The notes beneath the pieces were generated by a model. That model saw only the letters and a program-made list of their open reading frames with translations. It ran no database searches and had not been told where the DNA came from. A DNA stretch of 45,573 nucleotides, taken from positions 1-45,573 of the forward strand of contig NZ_JAFLRJ010000149.1 of assembly GCF_017315755.1 (NCBI RefSeq), given 5' to 3'. Origin of the DNA: Streptomyces beijiangensis (lineage in GTDB: Bacteria; Actinomycetota; Actinomycetes; Streptomycetales; Streptomycetaceae). Positions 11,629 to 19,904 of the stretch are shown here, in pieces; position 1 is the stretch's first letter; every line of letters starts with the position of its first letter. Both the position numbers and the translations under genes were made by a program.

Positions 11629-11657
11629 CCCCATGACAGCGGCGGAGGCGTCGGGGG

Positions 11658-12347
11658 ATGATCAGGGACGTGACTACTCCCGTACGCCGGTCCGTGCCCG
11701 CCTCCGCTGCCCTCGCCGCCCTCGCGCTGCTGACCGCCGTGGGTGCGACGGGCTGCGGGAGTTCGCCGAAACCGATGTCGGCGGTGGCGACGGACGGCGC
11801 CAGGCCCGCACCGTCGTCGTCCTACCTGGTGCATGCCGACAAGCTGCCCACTCCGGGCGGTACTTCGGCGACCCAGGCCCCCTACGGCAGCGCGACGCTG
11901 CCCGAGTACCGCCCCTCGGAGCAGCCGAAGGCCGACTGTTCCGCCGAGCCGGGGCTCGTGATCAAGACCGAGTTGGTGAACGCCGCCATGGGCCTGCGCT
12001 CCATGACCTTCACGCTCACCAACTGCAGCGGCCGCCCCCTCGCCCTCAACGGCTACCCGGACCTGCGGGTCCTGGACGCGGACCGCAAGCCGGTCACGCC
12101 CCGGGCCACCCCTTCGCCGTACGGGAAGAAGCCCGCCCCGGTCACCCTGCTCTCCGGCGAGACGGCGACGTCCTCCGTGATCTGGCGGAACACGGTGACC
12201 GACGCGAACGTCACCGCCACCGTCGGTACGTATCTCTTGATCGCCCCGGCGCGCGGCGACGCGACGCAGACCGTGAAGTCTGGTGAGCCGCTCGACCTCG
12301 GCAACACCGGGAAGGCGCAGGTCAGTCCGTGGGCGCGGCAGCAGTAG
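11658..12347 (+). CDS. DUF4232-type lipoprotein
   Basis: 229 residues; ATG with GGAGG eight bases upstream, GTG at 11670 being a possible alternative. A lipoprotein signal peptide ends in G-A-T-G-C (cysteine near residue 33). After a low-complexity linker, the domain with one internal cysteine pair (A-D-C-S-A near 95 and T-N-C-S-G near 120) and the motif R-P-L-A-L-N-G-Y-P matches the DUF4232 family, common in actinobacterial exported proteins. Function is unknown. The last 26 bp overlap the converging oxidoreductase gene. Confidence 0.8.
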   Translation: MIRDVTTPVRRSVPASAALAALALLTAVGATGCGSSPKPMSAVATDGARPAPSSSYLVHADKLPTPGGTSATQAPYGSATLPEYRPSEQPKADCSAEPGLVIKTELVNAAMGLRSMTFTLTNCSGRPLALNGYPDLRVLDADRKPVTPRATPSPYGKKPAPVTLLSGETATSSVIWRNTVTDANVTATVGTYLLIAPARGDATQTVKSGEPLDLGNTGKAQVSPWARQQ

Positions 12348-13335
12348 AAGTAGCAGTTGCAGTTGCAGTTGCAGTTGCTGCCACGGTGAGGACGATCTTC
12401 CCGGTCGTACGGCCCGACTCGCCGATCTCATGGGCCTTGGCCGCCTCCGCCAGGGGCAGCACGGTGTCGATGGCGACGCGCAGCTTTCCGGCCTCGACGA
12501 GTGCGGTGATCTCGCTGAGCCCGGCGTGGTCGGGTTCGACGATGCTGAAGACGGCCCGAAGCCCCAACTCGGCTGCCACCGGGCCAAGTGCGGCCTCTTC
12601 CGGGGACGCGATGGACAGCACGACGCCACCCGCGCGCAGCGTCTTCAGCGACCGAGGGCCGTACTCCCCTCCGACGGCGTCCAGCACGATGTCGATGTCC
12701 GACACGGCGTCCTCGAACGGCGTCTGCGTGTAGTCGACGACCTCGTCGGCGCCGAGCGCGCGCACGAAGTCGTGCTTGGCGGCGCGGGCCGTCCCGATGA
12801 CGTACGCCCCCCGCGCCTTCGCGATCTGGACGGCGAGGTGTCCGACGCCGCCCGCGGCAGCATGGATGAGGACGCGCTGCCCTTCCTGTACGTCGGCCGA
12901 CTCCACCAGCGTCTGCCAGGCGGTGAGCGCCGCGACGGGCAGTGCGGCGGCCTCCACGTGGGACAGCCCGGCGGGCTTGCGGGCGAGGTGGCGGGCGGGG
13001 GAGACGACGAACTCGGCGTAGGCGCCTGCCGGCCGGGGCAGCAGCGGCATGCCGTACACCTCGTCGCCCGCCTGGAATCTGGTCACCCCGAGGCCGACCT
13101 CCTCGATCGTCCCCGAGACGTCCCAGCCGAGCGGCACGGGCGCGCCCCCGGTCAGGCCGCCGCTGGCCCGGTGCCACCAGTCGGTCGGGTTGACGCCCGC
13201 CGCGTGGACGCGGACCAGCACCTCGGCGGGGCCGGGCGCGGGGCGCTCCACCTCGACGAGCTTGAGGACTTCGGGTCCGCCGAGGGTGTCCTGGCGGATG
13301 GCGTGCATGGTGGCGGTGGTCTCTGCGTTCGTCAT
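12322..13335 (-). CDS. Zinc-free NADPH:quinone oxidoreductase-like enzyme (MDR family)
   Basis: 337 residues from the ATG at 13335; ATG at 13308 (before H-A-I-R-Q-D) is an alternative and neither has a strong ribosome-binding site. A GroES-like N-domain (A-A-G-V-N-P-T-D-W) and a Rossmann domain (A-A-A-G-G-V-G-H-L-A-V-Q-I-A-K near residue 150) mark the quinone reductase branch of medium-chain dehydrogenases; no structural-zinc cysteines are seen. It likely reduces quinones or enals with NADPH. The C-terminus is an odd Ala/Thr run from a hexamer repeat at 12353-12376. It is divergent from a GlxA-type regulator, which may control it. Confidence 0.85.
   Translation of the reverse strand: MTNAETTATMHAIRQDTLGGPEVLKLVEVERPAPGPAEVLVRVHAAGVNPTDWWHRASGGLTGGAPVPLGWDVSGTIEEVGLGVTRFQAGDEVYGMPLLPRPAGAYAEFVVSPARHLARKPAGLSHVEAAALPVAALTAWQTLVESADVQEGQRVLIHAAAGGVGHLAVQIAKARGAYVIGTARAAKHDFVRALGADEVVDYTQTPFEDAVSDIDIVLDAVGGEYGPRSLKTLRAGGVVLSIASPEEAALGPVAAELGLRAVFSIVEPDHAGLSEITALVEAGKLRVAIDTVLPLAEAAKAHEIGESGRTTGKIVLTVAATATATATATSTAAAPTD
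12353..12376. repeat. Hexanucleotide microsatellite (GCAGTT)x4
   Basis: Four perfect GCAGTT units within the 3' end of the oxidoreductase gene, read on its strand as alternating Ala and Thr codons. Slippage would change tail length by two residues per unit without a frameshift. Confidence 0.9.
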
Positions 13336-13371
13336 GTGCACCAGCCTGCGGGAGAGATCACGCACCTTCGA

Positions 13372-13387
13372 GTGGCCAGATGGCCAC
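13372..13387. promoter_or_regulatory. Palindromic operator candidate between the oxidoreductase and GlxA-type regulator
   Basis: GTGGCCA-GA-TGGCCAC, a perfect 7+7 inverted repeat in the 71-bp divergent spacer; a further TGGCCA half-site lies 14 bases to the right. Likely bound by the AraC-type regulator next door. Confidence 0.55.
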
Positions 13388-13406
13388 AGTGTGGAAGGAT
13401 CTGGCC

Positions 13407-14414
13407 ATGCCTACCGTCGCTCCGCACCGCGTGGTCGTCCTCGCCCTCGAAGGCGTCTACCCCTTCGAACTGTCCATCCCGGTAAGGATCTTCGGCACGG
13501 CGGAGGCTCCGGACGGATCGCCGCTGTACGAGGTGATCACCTGCAGCGTCGATGGCGCCCCGGTCCGCACCAGCGCCGACTTCACGATCAACGTCGAGCA
13601 CGGCGCGGAGGCGATCACGACCGCCGACACCCTCGTCATCCCGCCCTTCGCCTGCGGCTCGACGGAGGAACGCGACTGGCTTCCGGCCCCGGTCGCGGCA
13701 GCCCTGGCCAGCCTCCGTCCGGGCGCACGGATCGTCTCGATCTGCACGGCGTCGTACGTCCTCGCCACCGCAGGACTCCTCGACGGCCGACCGGCGACGA
13801 CGCACTGGAACGATTCGGAGGACTTCCAACGCGCCTTCCCTCAGGTCAAGGTCGACCCGAACGTCCTGTTCATCGACGACGGCGACGTCCTGACGGCGGC
13901 CGGCGTCGCGGCGGGCATCGACCTCTGCATGCACCTGCTCCGCCGCGACCACGGCTCGGAGGTGGCGAACCGGGTGGCCAGGCTCTGTGTCGTACCGCCG
14001 TGGCGGGAGGGCGGCCAGGCCCAGTACATCGAACGCCCGCTCCCTGAACCGGCCGCCGCGAAGACGACGGCGACCCGGGCCTGGGTGCTGGGCGAGCTCC
14101 AACGCCCCATTGCACTGGGCGAGTTGGCGTCCCACGCCCGTATGTCCGTCCGCACCTTCACGCGCCGTTTCCGCGAGGAGGTCGGCATGACCCCGGGGCA
14201 GTGGCTGACCCAGCAGCGGGTGGAGCGGGCCCGCCGCCTCCTGGAGACGACGGACCTGGGCGTGGACCGGGTGGCGGAGGAGGCGGGCTTCGGCACGTCG
14301 GCGTCGATGCGGCAGCATCTGGTGGCGGCGATCGGGGTGTCCCCGATGGCGTACAGGCAGACGTTCAGGGCGGCGAACGACCGGGTTGCGGTCTCGGTGC
14401 CGGTTCCTGTGTGA
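13407..14414 (+). CDS. GlxA family regulator (DJ-1/PfpI plus AraC HTH)
   Basis: 335 residues from the ATG at 13407, preferred over the in-frame ATG at 13380 because GGAAGGAT sits just before it and the earlier start lies within the operator palindrome. Residues 5-190 form a DJ-1/PfpI-like domain with the nucleophile-elbow-like S-I-C-T-A-S-Y-V-L-A near 111. The C-terminus has the two AraC helix-turn-helix units (L-A-S-H-A-R-M-S-V-R-T-F-T-R-R-F and D-R-V-A-E-E-A-G-F-G-T). It probably regulates the divergent oxidoreductase. The ligand is unknown. Confidence 0.9.
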   Translation: MPTVAPHRVVVLALEGVYPFELSIPVRIFGTAEAPDGSPLYEVITCSVDGAPVRTSADFTINVEHGAEAITTADTLVIPPFACGSTEERDWLPAPVAAALASLRPGARIVSICTASYVLATAGLLDGRPATTHWNDSEDFQRAFPQVKVDPNVLFIDDGDVLTAAGVAAGIDLCMHLLRRDHGSEVANRVARLCVVPPWREGGQAQYIERPLPEPAAAKTTATRAWVLGELQRPIALGELASHARMSVRTFTRRFREEVGMTPGQWLTQQRVERARRLLETTDLGVDRVAEEAGFGTSASMRQHLVAAIGVSPMAYRQTFRAANDRVAVSVPVPV

Positions 14415-14425
14415 GGTCACGACGA

Positions 14426-14464
14426 AAGGGGCCGGGCGCGGGGATCCCCCGCGCCCGGCCCCTT
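14426..14464. terminator. Bidirectional terminator hairpin
   Basis: A perfect 18-bp GC-rich stem (14426-14443 / 14447-14464) with a 3-base loop, between the GlxA-type gene and the converging end of the tail operon. Confidence 0.88.
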
Positions 14465-14478
14465 CGGGTCCGTGCCCC

Positions 14479-14733
14479 TCACCTTCCTCCGGCCTGCCAC
14501 AGGGTCACTGCCAGTGCCGCGCACGAGGTGGCCGCCGCCAGGGAGGGCAGCGGCCACCGGGCGCGTTCGAGGGCGTCGAGACGGTCCTCGTGTTCGCTCA
14601 GCGTCTTGTCGGTCTGGTCGGCGCGCTGGAGAAGCAGCGCCAAGTCGCCCCGGGTGGTGGCGAATCCGACGTCCACGGAACGGCGCAGCCGCTCCAGCTC
14701 GATGGCGACGCCGGTCGCCTCAATCCCCGACAT
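14479..14733 (-). CDS. Small C-terminally anchored protein, lysis-cassette position
   Basis: 84 residues from the ATG at 14733 (AGGAAGG upstream; GTG at 14739 is possible). An amphipathic, charged helix with heptad-like leucines (S-E-H-E-D-R-L-D-A-L-E) precedes a single hydrophobic segment near the C-terminus (A-A-A-T-S-C-A-A-L-A-V-T-L). It overlaps the preceding holin-like gene by 14 bp and is the last gene of the tail operon. Proteins of this layout next to phage amidases often act as holin accessory or antiholin factors, but there is no diagnostic motif here. Confidence 0.65.
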   Translation of the reverse strand: MSGIEATGVAIELERLRRSVDVGFATTRGDLALLLQRADQTDKTLSEHEDRLDALERARWPLPSLAAATSCAALAVTLWQAGGR

Positions 14734-14944
14734 TCGCACCTTCCTTCCGCAGCCAGCCGGGCAGCAGGCGCTCCACCGCCGGGACCGCCATCAGCCGGCT
14801 GACCGCAGCGGAGACCGCCACCGCGACGGCGATACCCGGAAGGCCGGCGGCCGCAGGGTCCTGTGCGAGCAGTGGCACGGCTGCCACCAGGGCGAAGAGG
14901 GTCTGTACGGCGGTGCGTACGGCCCTGCGCGTGGGCTCGGTCAT
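14720..14944 (-). CDS. Holin-like small membrane protein
   Basis: 74 residues with two hydrophobic stretches (about 14-27 and 36-52) separated by a short Pro/Gly turn, and a charged C-terminus (L-L-P-G-W-L-R-K-E-G). GAAGGGAC precedes the ATG. It sits directly downstream of the amidase gene, the usual place for a holin that lets the endolysin reach the wall. In a tail-only cluster this would serve to release particles from the cell. The family cannot be named from sequence alone. Confidence 0.65.
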   Translation of the reverse strand: MTEPTRRAVRTAVQTLFALVAAVPLLAQDPAAAGLPGIAVAVAVSAAVSRLMAVPAVERLLPGWLRKEGANVGD

Positions 14945-14959
14945 GGGCGGTGTCCCTTC

Positions 14960-15805
14960 TCAGAGGTGCGGGACGCGCAGCTTGTCCCAGCTGGCGCGCC
15001 CCGGAATGCCGTCGGCCGCGCTGCCCGTGTAACCGAGCCTGCGCTGCCAGGCGGCATACGAACGGCGGTCGGCCTCGCCCCACACAGGACCGGGGCCGAC
15101 CGTGTAGAGGCCGCACCCCTCTGCGTTCAGCCGTCTGCCGACGGCCGTGATGAGGGGGCTGTTGCGGCCGGGGCGGAAGAACGCGGCGCCGGGGAATGCG
15201 ACGTACGGCGGTGGTGTCGAAGGCGCGGTGCCGATGCGCGCGCCGATCCTGTCGCGCATTCCCGGCATCGAGAACGACGGGTCGATCTTGCGCCGGGTCC
15301 ACTCCTTGTGGCCGATGACGCTCGCCGCCGACCAGCCGTGCGCGCGGCAGAGAGCAGCCGACAGCCTTTCCACGGCGTCGAGTTGGGCCGTCGGATACGG
15401 GTCTCGGCCATCACCCCGGTTCTCGATCTCGAACCCGTAGAAGCGGGAGTTGCCGTCCACGGTGTCGGGCCCGGTGGACGGCAGCGGCTTCTCGGCCTGT
15501 ACGGCTGCGAGGACGGCGGAGGAGCCCGAACCGGCGTGGTTCGTGCGCCCGTACCCGACGAGATGGATGGTGCCGTCCTTGGTGATCAGCCCGATGCAGA
15601 GCGGACCGGGAAGGTCCGGAGTGCCGGCCCGGCAGAGCGCGAGGCTGTCCGTGCCCGCTGTGTGGTGCAGCATGACTCCGGCCACCGGACCCCAGGCGCC
15701 CTTGTGATTCCGGTTGTGGGTCTGCCAGTTGCCGTGTTCGGAAACGCGGACGCCCTCGCCGCGCAGTGCGCGGGCGAGGGCGTCGGCGGACAGAGGTGTC
15801 GCCAT
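14960..15805 (-). CDS. N-acetylmuramoyl-L-alanine amidase (phage-type endolysin)
   Basis: 281 residues from the ATG at 15805 behind GAGGAC; an in-frame GTG at 15820 overlaps the upstream gene and has no ribosome-binding site. The amidase_2 fold shows the zinc ligands in V-M-L-H-H-T-A-G (near 45), V-I-G-H-K-E-W (near 160) and the D-P following. The last 85 residues carry a separate wall-binding-like region (R-R-L-N-A-E-G-C-G ... W-D-K-L-R-V). There is no signal peptide, so export depends on the adjacent holin-like protein. It cleaves the stem peptide from muramic acid. Confidence 0.9.
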   Translation of the reverse strand: MATPLSADALARALRGEGVRVSEHGNWQTHNRNHKGAWGPVAGVMLHHTAGTDSLALCRAGTPDLPGPLCIGLITKDGTIHLVGYGRTNHAGSGSSAVLAAVQAEKPLPSTGPDTVDGNSRFYGFEIENRGDGRDPYPTAQLDAVERLSAALCRAHGWSAASVIGHKEWTRRKIDPSFSMPGMRDRIGARIGTAPSTPPPYVAFPGAAFFRPGRNSPLITAVGRRLNAEGCGLYTVGPGPVWGEADRRSYAAWQRRLGYTGSAADGIPGRASWDKLRVPHL

Positions 15806-15816
15806 CGGACCAGTCC

Positions 15817-16461
15817 TCACATCAGGGGGGTGACAGTGACGAAGCGGTTGGTGAAGGTGACCGTGGAGGTGGCCACGGACGAGCGGGCGGCGAGGGTCGC
15901 GGTGTACGCGCCGCCCGCGCCGAGGCCGGTGACCTGGAACTCGGTGGAGGCCGAGCTCTGGTTCGTACCGCTGACGATCGCTGCGCGGGTGTCGGCGGCG
16001 GCGAGCACGGACGTCGTACCCGACTTGAGGACGGCGGAGAGAAAGGACGAGGCCGTCGCGACACTGTTGCTGATCCGGCCACCGACCCGGACCAGGACGG
16101 ATCCGGACGGCGGTGCCGTGAAGGAGGCGATGGTGGGGTCTCCCGTCGACCCGGTGAGCGTCTCCGCATACGTGATGGACGTGGTGGTGCCGGTGGTGGT
16201 GTTGGCCTTGTGGGAGGGGCCGGGCGCGACCAGGGCCCAGTTCGTGCCGGTGTAGTAGAAGAGCCGGCCGGGGCTCGCCAGCCAGGCGATCATGCCGGCG
16301 ACCGGGGCGTTGACCTTGGCGTCGCGGGTGGCGGCGTCGGCGAAGCGCAGGACGGTGCGGCCGTCCACGGCTTCGGCGAGCGACTGGAGGTGGAGCGGGA
16401 CGTTGGCTGCGTCGGTGGGCTGGGGGTAGGGAAGGTTTCCGAGCAGCGTGAGCTGGGCCAT
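15817..16461 (-). CDS. Tail fibre / receptor-binding-like protein
   Basis: 214 residues; ATG behind AGGAGG. The N-terminus (MAQLTLLGNLPYPQPTDAAN) and the motif F-Y-Y-T-G-T-N-W are often seen in actinophage distal tail or fibre proteins. The rest is Ser/Thr/Ala-rich beta-structure-like sequence (about 85-214) that could form a trimeric adhesin head. It lies between the hub protein and the amidase, the normal place for the receptor-binding protein. Short for a fibre, it could decide target range if the particle is a tailocin. Confidence 0.65.
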   Translation of the reverse strand: MAQLTLLGNLPYPQPTDAANVPLHLQSLAEAVDGRTVLRFADAATRDAKVNAPVAGMIAWLASPGRLFYYTGTNWALVAPGPSHKANTTTGTTTSITYAETLTGSTGDPTIASFTAPPSGSVLVRVGGRISNSVATASSFLSAVLKSGTTSVLAAADTRAAIVSGTNQSSASTEFQVTGLGAGGAYTATLAARSSVATSTVTFTNRFVTVTPLM

Positions 16462-16524
16462 GGCGAGGGCCTCCTGGGCGAAGGAATGATTAGGTACGAA
16501 TGCGGCGGAACGAAGAGGGACTGG

Positions 16525-16686
16525 TCAGGCGTCCATCGGCGGAGGCAGGACGTCGAGCGGCGGGCCGTCGTCGCCCTCCCTGGCTGCCGGGCTGTCGACG
16601 AGAACGGGCAGAGCGGCGTTCTCGCTCCCGCCGGTGTCGTCAGCCACGGGCAGGTCGTCGACCGGTCCTTGCGGTTGCTCACTCAC
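16525..16686 (-). CDS. Small acidic proline-rich tail-cluster protein
   Basis: 53 residues, start GTG at 16686 overlapping the hub stop codon (GTGA), so translation is probably coupled. The sequence is acidic and Pro/Asp-rich (starts MSEQPQGPVDDLPVADD, ends PLDVLPPPMDA) without membrane segments. It occupies the gap between the hub and fibre genes. No family recognised; small proteins here may be linkers or fibre assembly factors. It is easily missed by gene finders because of its size. Confidence 0.6.
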   Translation of the reverse strand: MSEQPQGPVDDLPVADDTGGSENAALPVLVDSPAAREGDDGPPLDVLPPPMDA

Positions 16687-19061
16687 TGCACACCCCCGGG
16701 CGTGTCCACCAGCTCGCGATAGCTGATCTTCGTGACGGTCAGGGCGTCGAGCGTGGTGTACTGCGCGGTCACCTGGCTGTAGGTGCGCTGGGTCCCGTAG
16801 CGGGGATCGACCGGTGCGTCAGGTGTCAGTCCGCTGTCGAGCGGGACACCGTTGTACGCGGTTCCGCGCAGCGTCAGGGTCTGCTGAGGGGCAGCGCCGG
16901 CCTGGCAGGTGACCTTTGAACCGACCACCCAGGCAAGGGTGTTGAGTCTCGCCCCGGCCGAGTCGATCACCCGTACGGCATCCCCGAGCTGGATGCGCGG
17001 ATCATGGAGCACCTCCACCTCCCCGAGCACCGGGACCGGAAAGCGTCCGGCATCGAGCATCGCGTGCGAGAGGTCGGAGGCGGCCGTCGCGCTCTGCACC
17101 CATTCACTGGCGGGCGCCTGGTACTGCTGCTTTCCGTAGTAGTACTGGCTGGTGGTGTTCCACCACGCCCAGGTGCGCTGCCTGGGATCGGCGCCGCGCT
17201 TGATGGGGATGATCTGCACCGACGGCTTGCCGTCCTTGGTGACCGTCCAGACGGTCGCCGTGCCGTAGTTGATGAACCGCACGATGTAGTACGGGCCTTC
17301 GTGCCGGGCGCTGACCGTGACACTGCCCTTCACCGAGGTCCCGCCGGTGGCCGCGCTGCCGAAGCGGACCCGATGGCCGGTGATCGGAGCGGCATCGTCG
17401 TCGATCTGCAGGGGGCCGATGTCGCACTCGTCCTCGGCGAGCGCATAGGTGACCTCCACGATCTGTCCGGCGCCGATCTGCCGTATCGAGGTGTCGGGCA
17501 CCGCGTCCCCGGCCACGGCGCCGATGCCGGACCAGTCCTGATAGGGCTGTTCGCAGTAGTTCCGGCAGGCGTCGATCTCTTCGCCGACGGTCAGCGCCGC
17601 GATGCTGCGCCGGGTGGTGACCGTGACGTCCGGTTCGGCGGGTACGGACGCGAATCGTCCCGGCCCCTTCCATCGGAAGATGCCCTGCTCGTCGAATTCG
17701 GCGGTGGAGAGGGTGGCACGCGCGATCTCCGTGATCGCGTCCCACTGGGAGCCGGCGATCTTCGGCACGTCGAAGAGCGGCACCCCGGCACCGTCCAGCA
17801 CCGCGCCCTTGGCCCAACGGCCGGTCTGCTCCCACTCGTTGCGGGTGTACGAGTCCAGATCGGGCCAGGACTGATCCGTGACCTGCAGGCACTCGACAGG
17901 CATGTCGGTCTTGAGGTCGACACGCTGAAGCTCCGAGGCGGGCTGCGCGGCGGACGCGTCCACATAGGTGTTGGGAGTACCGGCGATGTACTCCCCGTCC
18001 GGTGCGGTCAGCCGCGGCTTCACCGTGGCCAGCACGCCCCCGCCGGAAGCAGCTGCCCGGGTGTCGACCGCGAAGCCGATGTGCCAGGCGCCGCGGAGAG
18101 CGGCGAGTTTGCTGAAGGTCCACTGGAAGTACCAGGCGGCGCCCCCGGTCTTGCCCGCCTCGATCCGGATGATCCCGGTGGAGATGTCGAAGGTCCCCTT
18201 GTAGTAACCGGACGCCCCCGCACTCCGGTCGAAGACCAGGGTGAGCTCGACCAGACTGTCCTTCGCGAGTGCCGTGTTGACCCAGCACTCGGCCTGGAAC
18301 ACCTTCCCCTGGACGACGAAGCGCGAGCGCGGCATCCAGGAGACCGCGAGACCGGCCGCCTTGGGCCGGAGGGCCATCTCGTACGGTGCGCCGTCCCGTA
18401 TCCAGTCGTACGCGGAAGGGGAGGGCAGCGTCTCCGGCTGGCCGTAGCTGGCGTTGAACCCACCGTGCAGCGACGCGTACAGCACCGTGAACTGCTTGGA
18501 CGTGTCATTGCTGACGGAGGGCGCGCGAGGCGGCGGGCAGGAGTGGATGTCGCCTTGGCGCAGCAGCTCGTCCACGCACCAGGTCGCGGTGGCGACCGGC
18601 TGCCCGTAATAGAAGCCGTGGTACGGCCGCGGCAGCGCGGCGGGCCCGCGCAGCCGCTCCGCCCCGTCCAGCGCCTGCACGGTCACGGTGTCGCTGCCGG
18701 AGGCGGCGGTGCGCGAGCGCACGGTGCCGCGGAAGGCGGGCAGGGTGCGCTCGCCGACACCGGCGGCGTGGACGACGGACTGGCCGGGGCGTACGGCGTC
18801 CCCGGTGGCGCGGCCGGCCCACGCCGAGTACAGCTGGGGCGCGGGCACACCGTCCGTACCGCCGAGCTGGATCTCCAGCTGGGCGGATGCGCTGCCGGAG
18901 ACGGCGCGCATGGCTTCGGGGAGGTCGGTGCTGTAGGCGCGCTCGACGGTCCAGGCCTGGACCTGGCCACCAACCTCCTTTCCCCCCACCCGGGTTGAGT
19001 GCGAGATGGACCGATCGGGAGCGTCGAGTGCCGCGTCGAGCACTTCGTCAGAGGACTGCAC
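16683..19061 (-). CDS. Large tail hub / tip protein
   Basis: 792 residues; GTG start behind GGAGGTG, overlapping the distal tail gene by 14 bp. The N-terminal region has hub-like beta strands (V-E-R-A-Y-S-T-D-L-P ... A-Q-L-E-I-Q). A central stretch (about 210-390) looks like an inserted lectin/LamG-type sandwich (W-Y-F-Q-W-T-F-S-K-L, W-H-I-G-F-A-V-D). The C-terminal part resembles siphovirus tail-associated proteins (D-A-V-R-V-I-D). It would form the tail tip and carry cell-surface binding. Assignment rests on position, size and texture rather than a single motif. Confidence 0.75.
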   Translation of the reverse strand: MQSSDEVLDAALDAPDRSISHSTRVGGKEVGGQVQAWTVERAYSTDLPEAMRAVSGSASAQLEIQLGGTDGVPAPQLYSAWAGRATGDAVRPGQSVVHAAGVGERTLPAFRGTVRSRTAASGSDTVTVQALDGAERLRGPAALPRPYHGFYYGQPVATATWCVDELLRQGDIHSCPPPRAPSVSNDTSKQFTVLYASLHGGFNASYGQPETLPSPSAYDWIRDGAPYEMALRPKAAGLAVSWMPRSRFVVQGKVFQAECWVNTALAKDSLVELTLVFDRSAGASGYYKGTFDISTGIIRIEAGKTGGAAWYFQWTFSKLAALRGAWHIGFAVDTRAAASGGGVLATVKPRLTAPDGEYIAGTPNTYVDASAAQPASELQRVDLKTDMPVECLQVTDQSWPDLDSYTRNEWEQTGRWAKGAVLDGAGVPLFDVPKIAGSQWDAITEIARATLSTAEFDEQGIFRWKGPGRFASVPAEPDVTVTTRRSIAALTVGEEIDACRNYCEQPYQDWSGIGAVAGDAVPDTSIRQIGAGQIVEVTYALAEDECDIGPLQIDDDAAPITGHRVRFGSAATGGTSVKGSVTVSARHEGPYYIVRFINYGTATVWTVTKDGKPSVQIIPIKRGADPRQRTWAWWNTTSQYYYGKQQYQAPASEWVQSATAASDLSHAMLDAGRFPVPVLGEVEVLHDPRIQLGDAVRVIDSAGARLNTLAWVVGSKVTCQAGAAPQQTLTLRGTAYNGVPLDSGLTPDAPVDPRYGTQRTYSQVTAQYTTLDALTVTKISYRELVDTPGGVQ

Positions 19062-19896
19062 TGTTCACCTCCACCAGATCGATGCTGATGCTGCGGTACG
19101 GGAGCCGGGCGGCGGGCGTGTCGGTGTATCCGGTGACGGACATCGCCGGGCACCCGTCACCGAGCGCGAAGGCCACCGGCTGCTCGCCGATGGTCAGGCA
19201 GGCCCCGGCAAGTCCGGTCATCCCGGTCGCCCCCGGTCCGCCGACGGGGGTCACGAAGGCGGCGCCCGCAGGGGCGGTGGCGGTGACGACGGAACCGGTG
19301 ACGGAATCGGTGCTCAGATACGCCCCGTCCACGTCCTTCCAGTCCAACTGGGCGGTCGCGACAGCCGAAATCCAGTCCGGCGGCACCATCCACGAGACCT
19401 GCATCCCGGGCACGACGGGCCACCCGGTCCAGACGCCGTGCCGCCAGCCGATCCGGGTGGCCGGGTCCTGGCAGTCGCCGACGACGGTGTCCCCGATGAA
19501 GGGGCTGATGGTGATGGCCCCCTGCACGGTGAACCACTGATCGGCCCCGCCGGCCTCACTGCTCTGCCCGGCGGCCTGATACGGATCGAGGAGATTGACG
19601 GAAGCGGGATCGAGCACGACGACGGGCCCGGCTCCCGCGTTACGCGAACTGCCTGTCATCCCAGGCCCGTTGATGCGGCGCGCGATCCGTACGAGATGCT
19701 GTGCGTCGGCCGGCTCCATCGAGTCCCACGACAGCTTCAGCCGACGTGAGGAGCGAGCGGGCGCGACGGTGGTGATCCGCCCCTCCAGAGACTTGAACTC
19801 ACTCACATTGAGCTCGGCGCTCCGGTCCCAACTACGGGCCGCCTGCGATATCTCCCGCAGCAGCCCGGGCTTGCCTATCCAAAGATTCCTGGCCAT
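19048..19896 (-). CDS. Distal tail (Dit-like) protein
   Basis: 282 residues from the ATG at 19896, chosen for the GGAGGTGAG just upstream; GTG at 19908 is in frame but overlaps the tape measure stop. The N-terminus MARNLWIGKPGLLREI and an early R-R-L-K-L-S-W motif fit the first beta layer of actinophage distal tail or minor tail proteins. The C-terminal half is a galectin/CBM-like sandwich rich in Gly, Thr and Val. It lies directly after the tape measure and before the hub, the conserved siphovirus order. Confidence 0.72.
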   Translation of the reverse strand: MARNLWIGKPGLLREISQAARSWDRSAELNVSEFKSLEGRITTVAPARSSRRLKLSWDSMEPADAQHLVRIARRINGPGMTGSSRNAGAGPVVVLDPASVNLLDPYQAAGQSSEAGGADQWFTVQGAITISPFIGDTVVGDCQDPATRIGWRHGVWTGWPVVPGMQVSWMVPPDWISAVATAQLDWKDVDGAYLSTDSVTGSVVTATAPAGAAFVTPVGGPGATGMTGLAGACLTIGEQPVAFALGDGCPAMSVTGYTDTPAARLPYRSISIDLVEVNSAVL

Positions 19897-19904
19897 GTCT
19901 GCTC

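Noticed and set aside
17004..18998. Forward frame opposite the hub gene (664 codons)
   Set aside because: Shadow frame: no start signal, product rich in Gly/Arg/Asp/Val without a fold, while the minus-strand hub gene has a good site and phage-like sequence.
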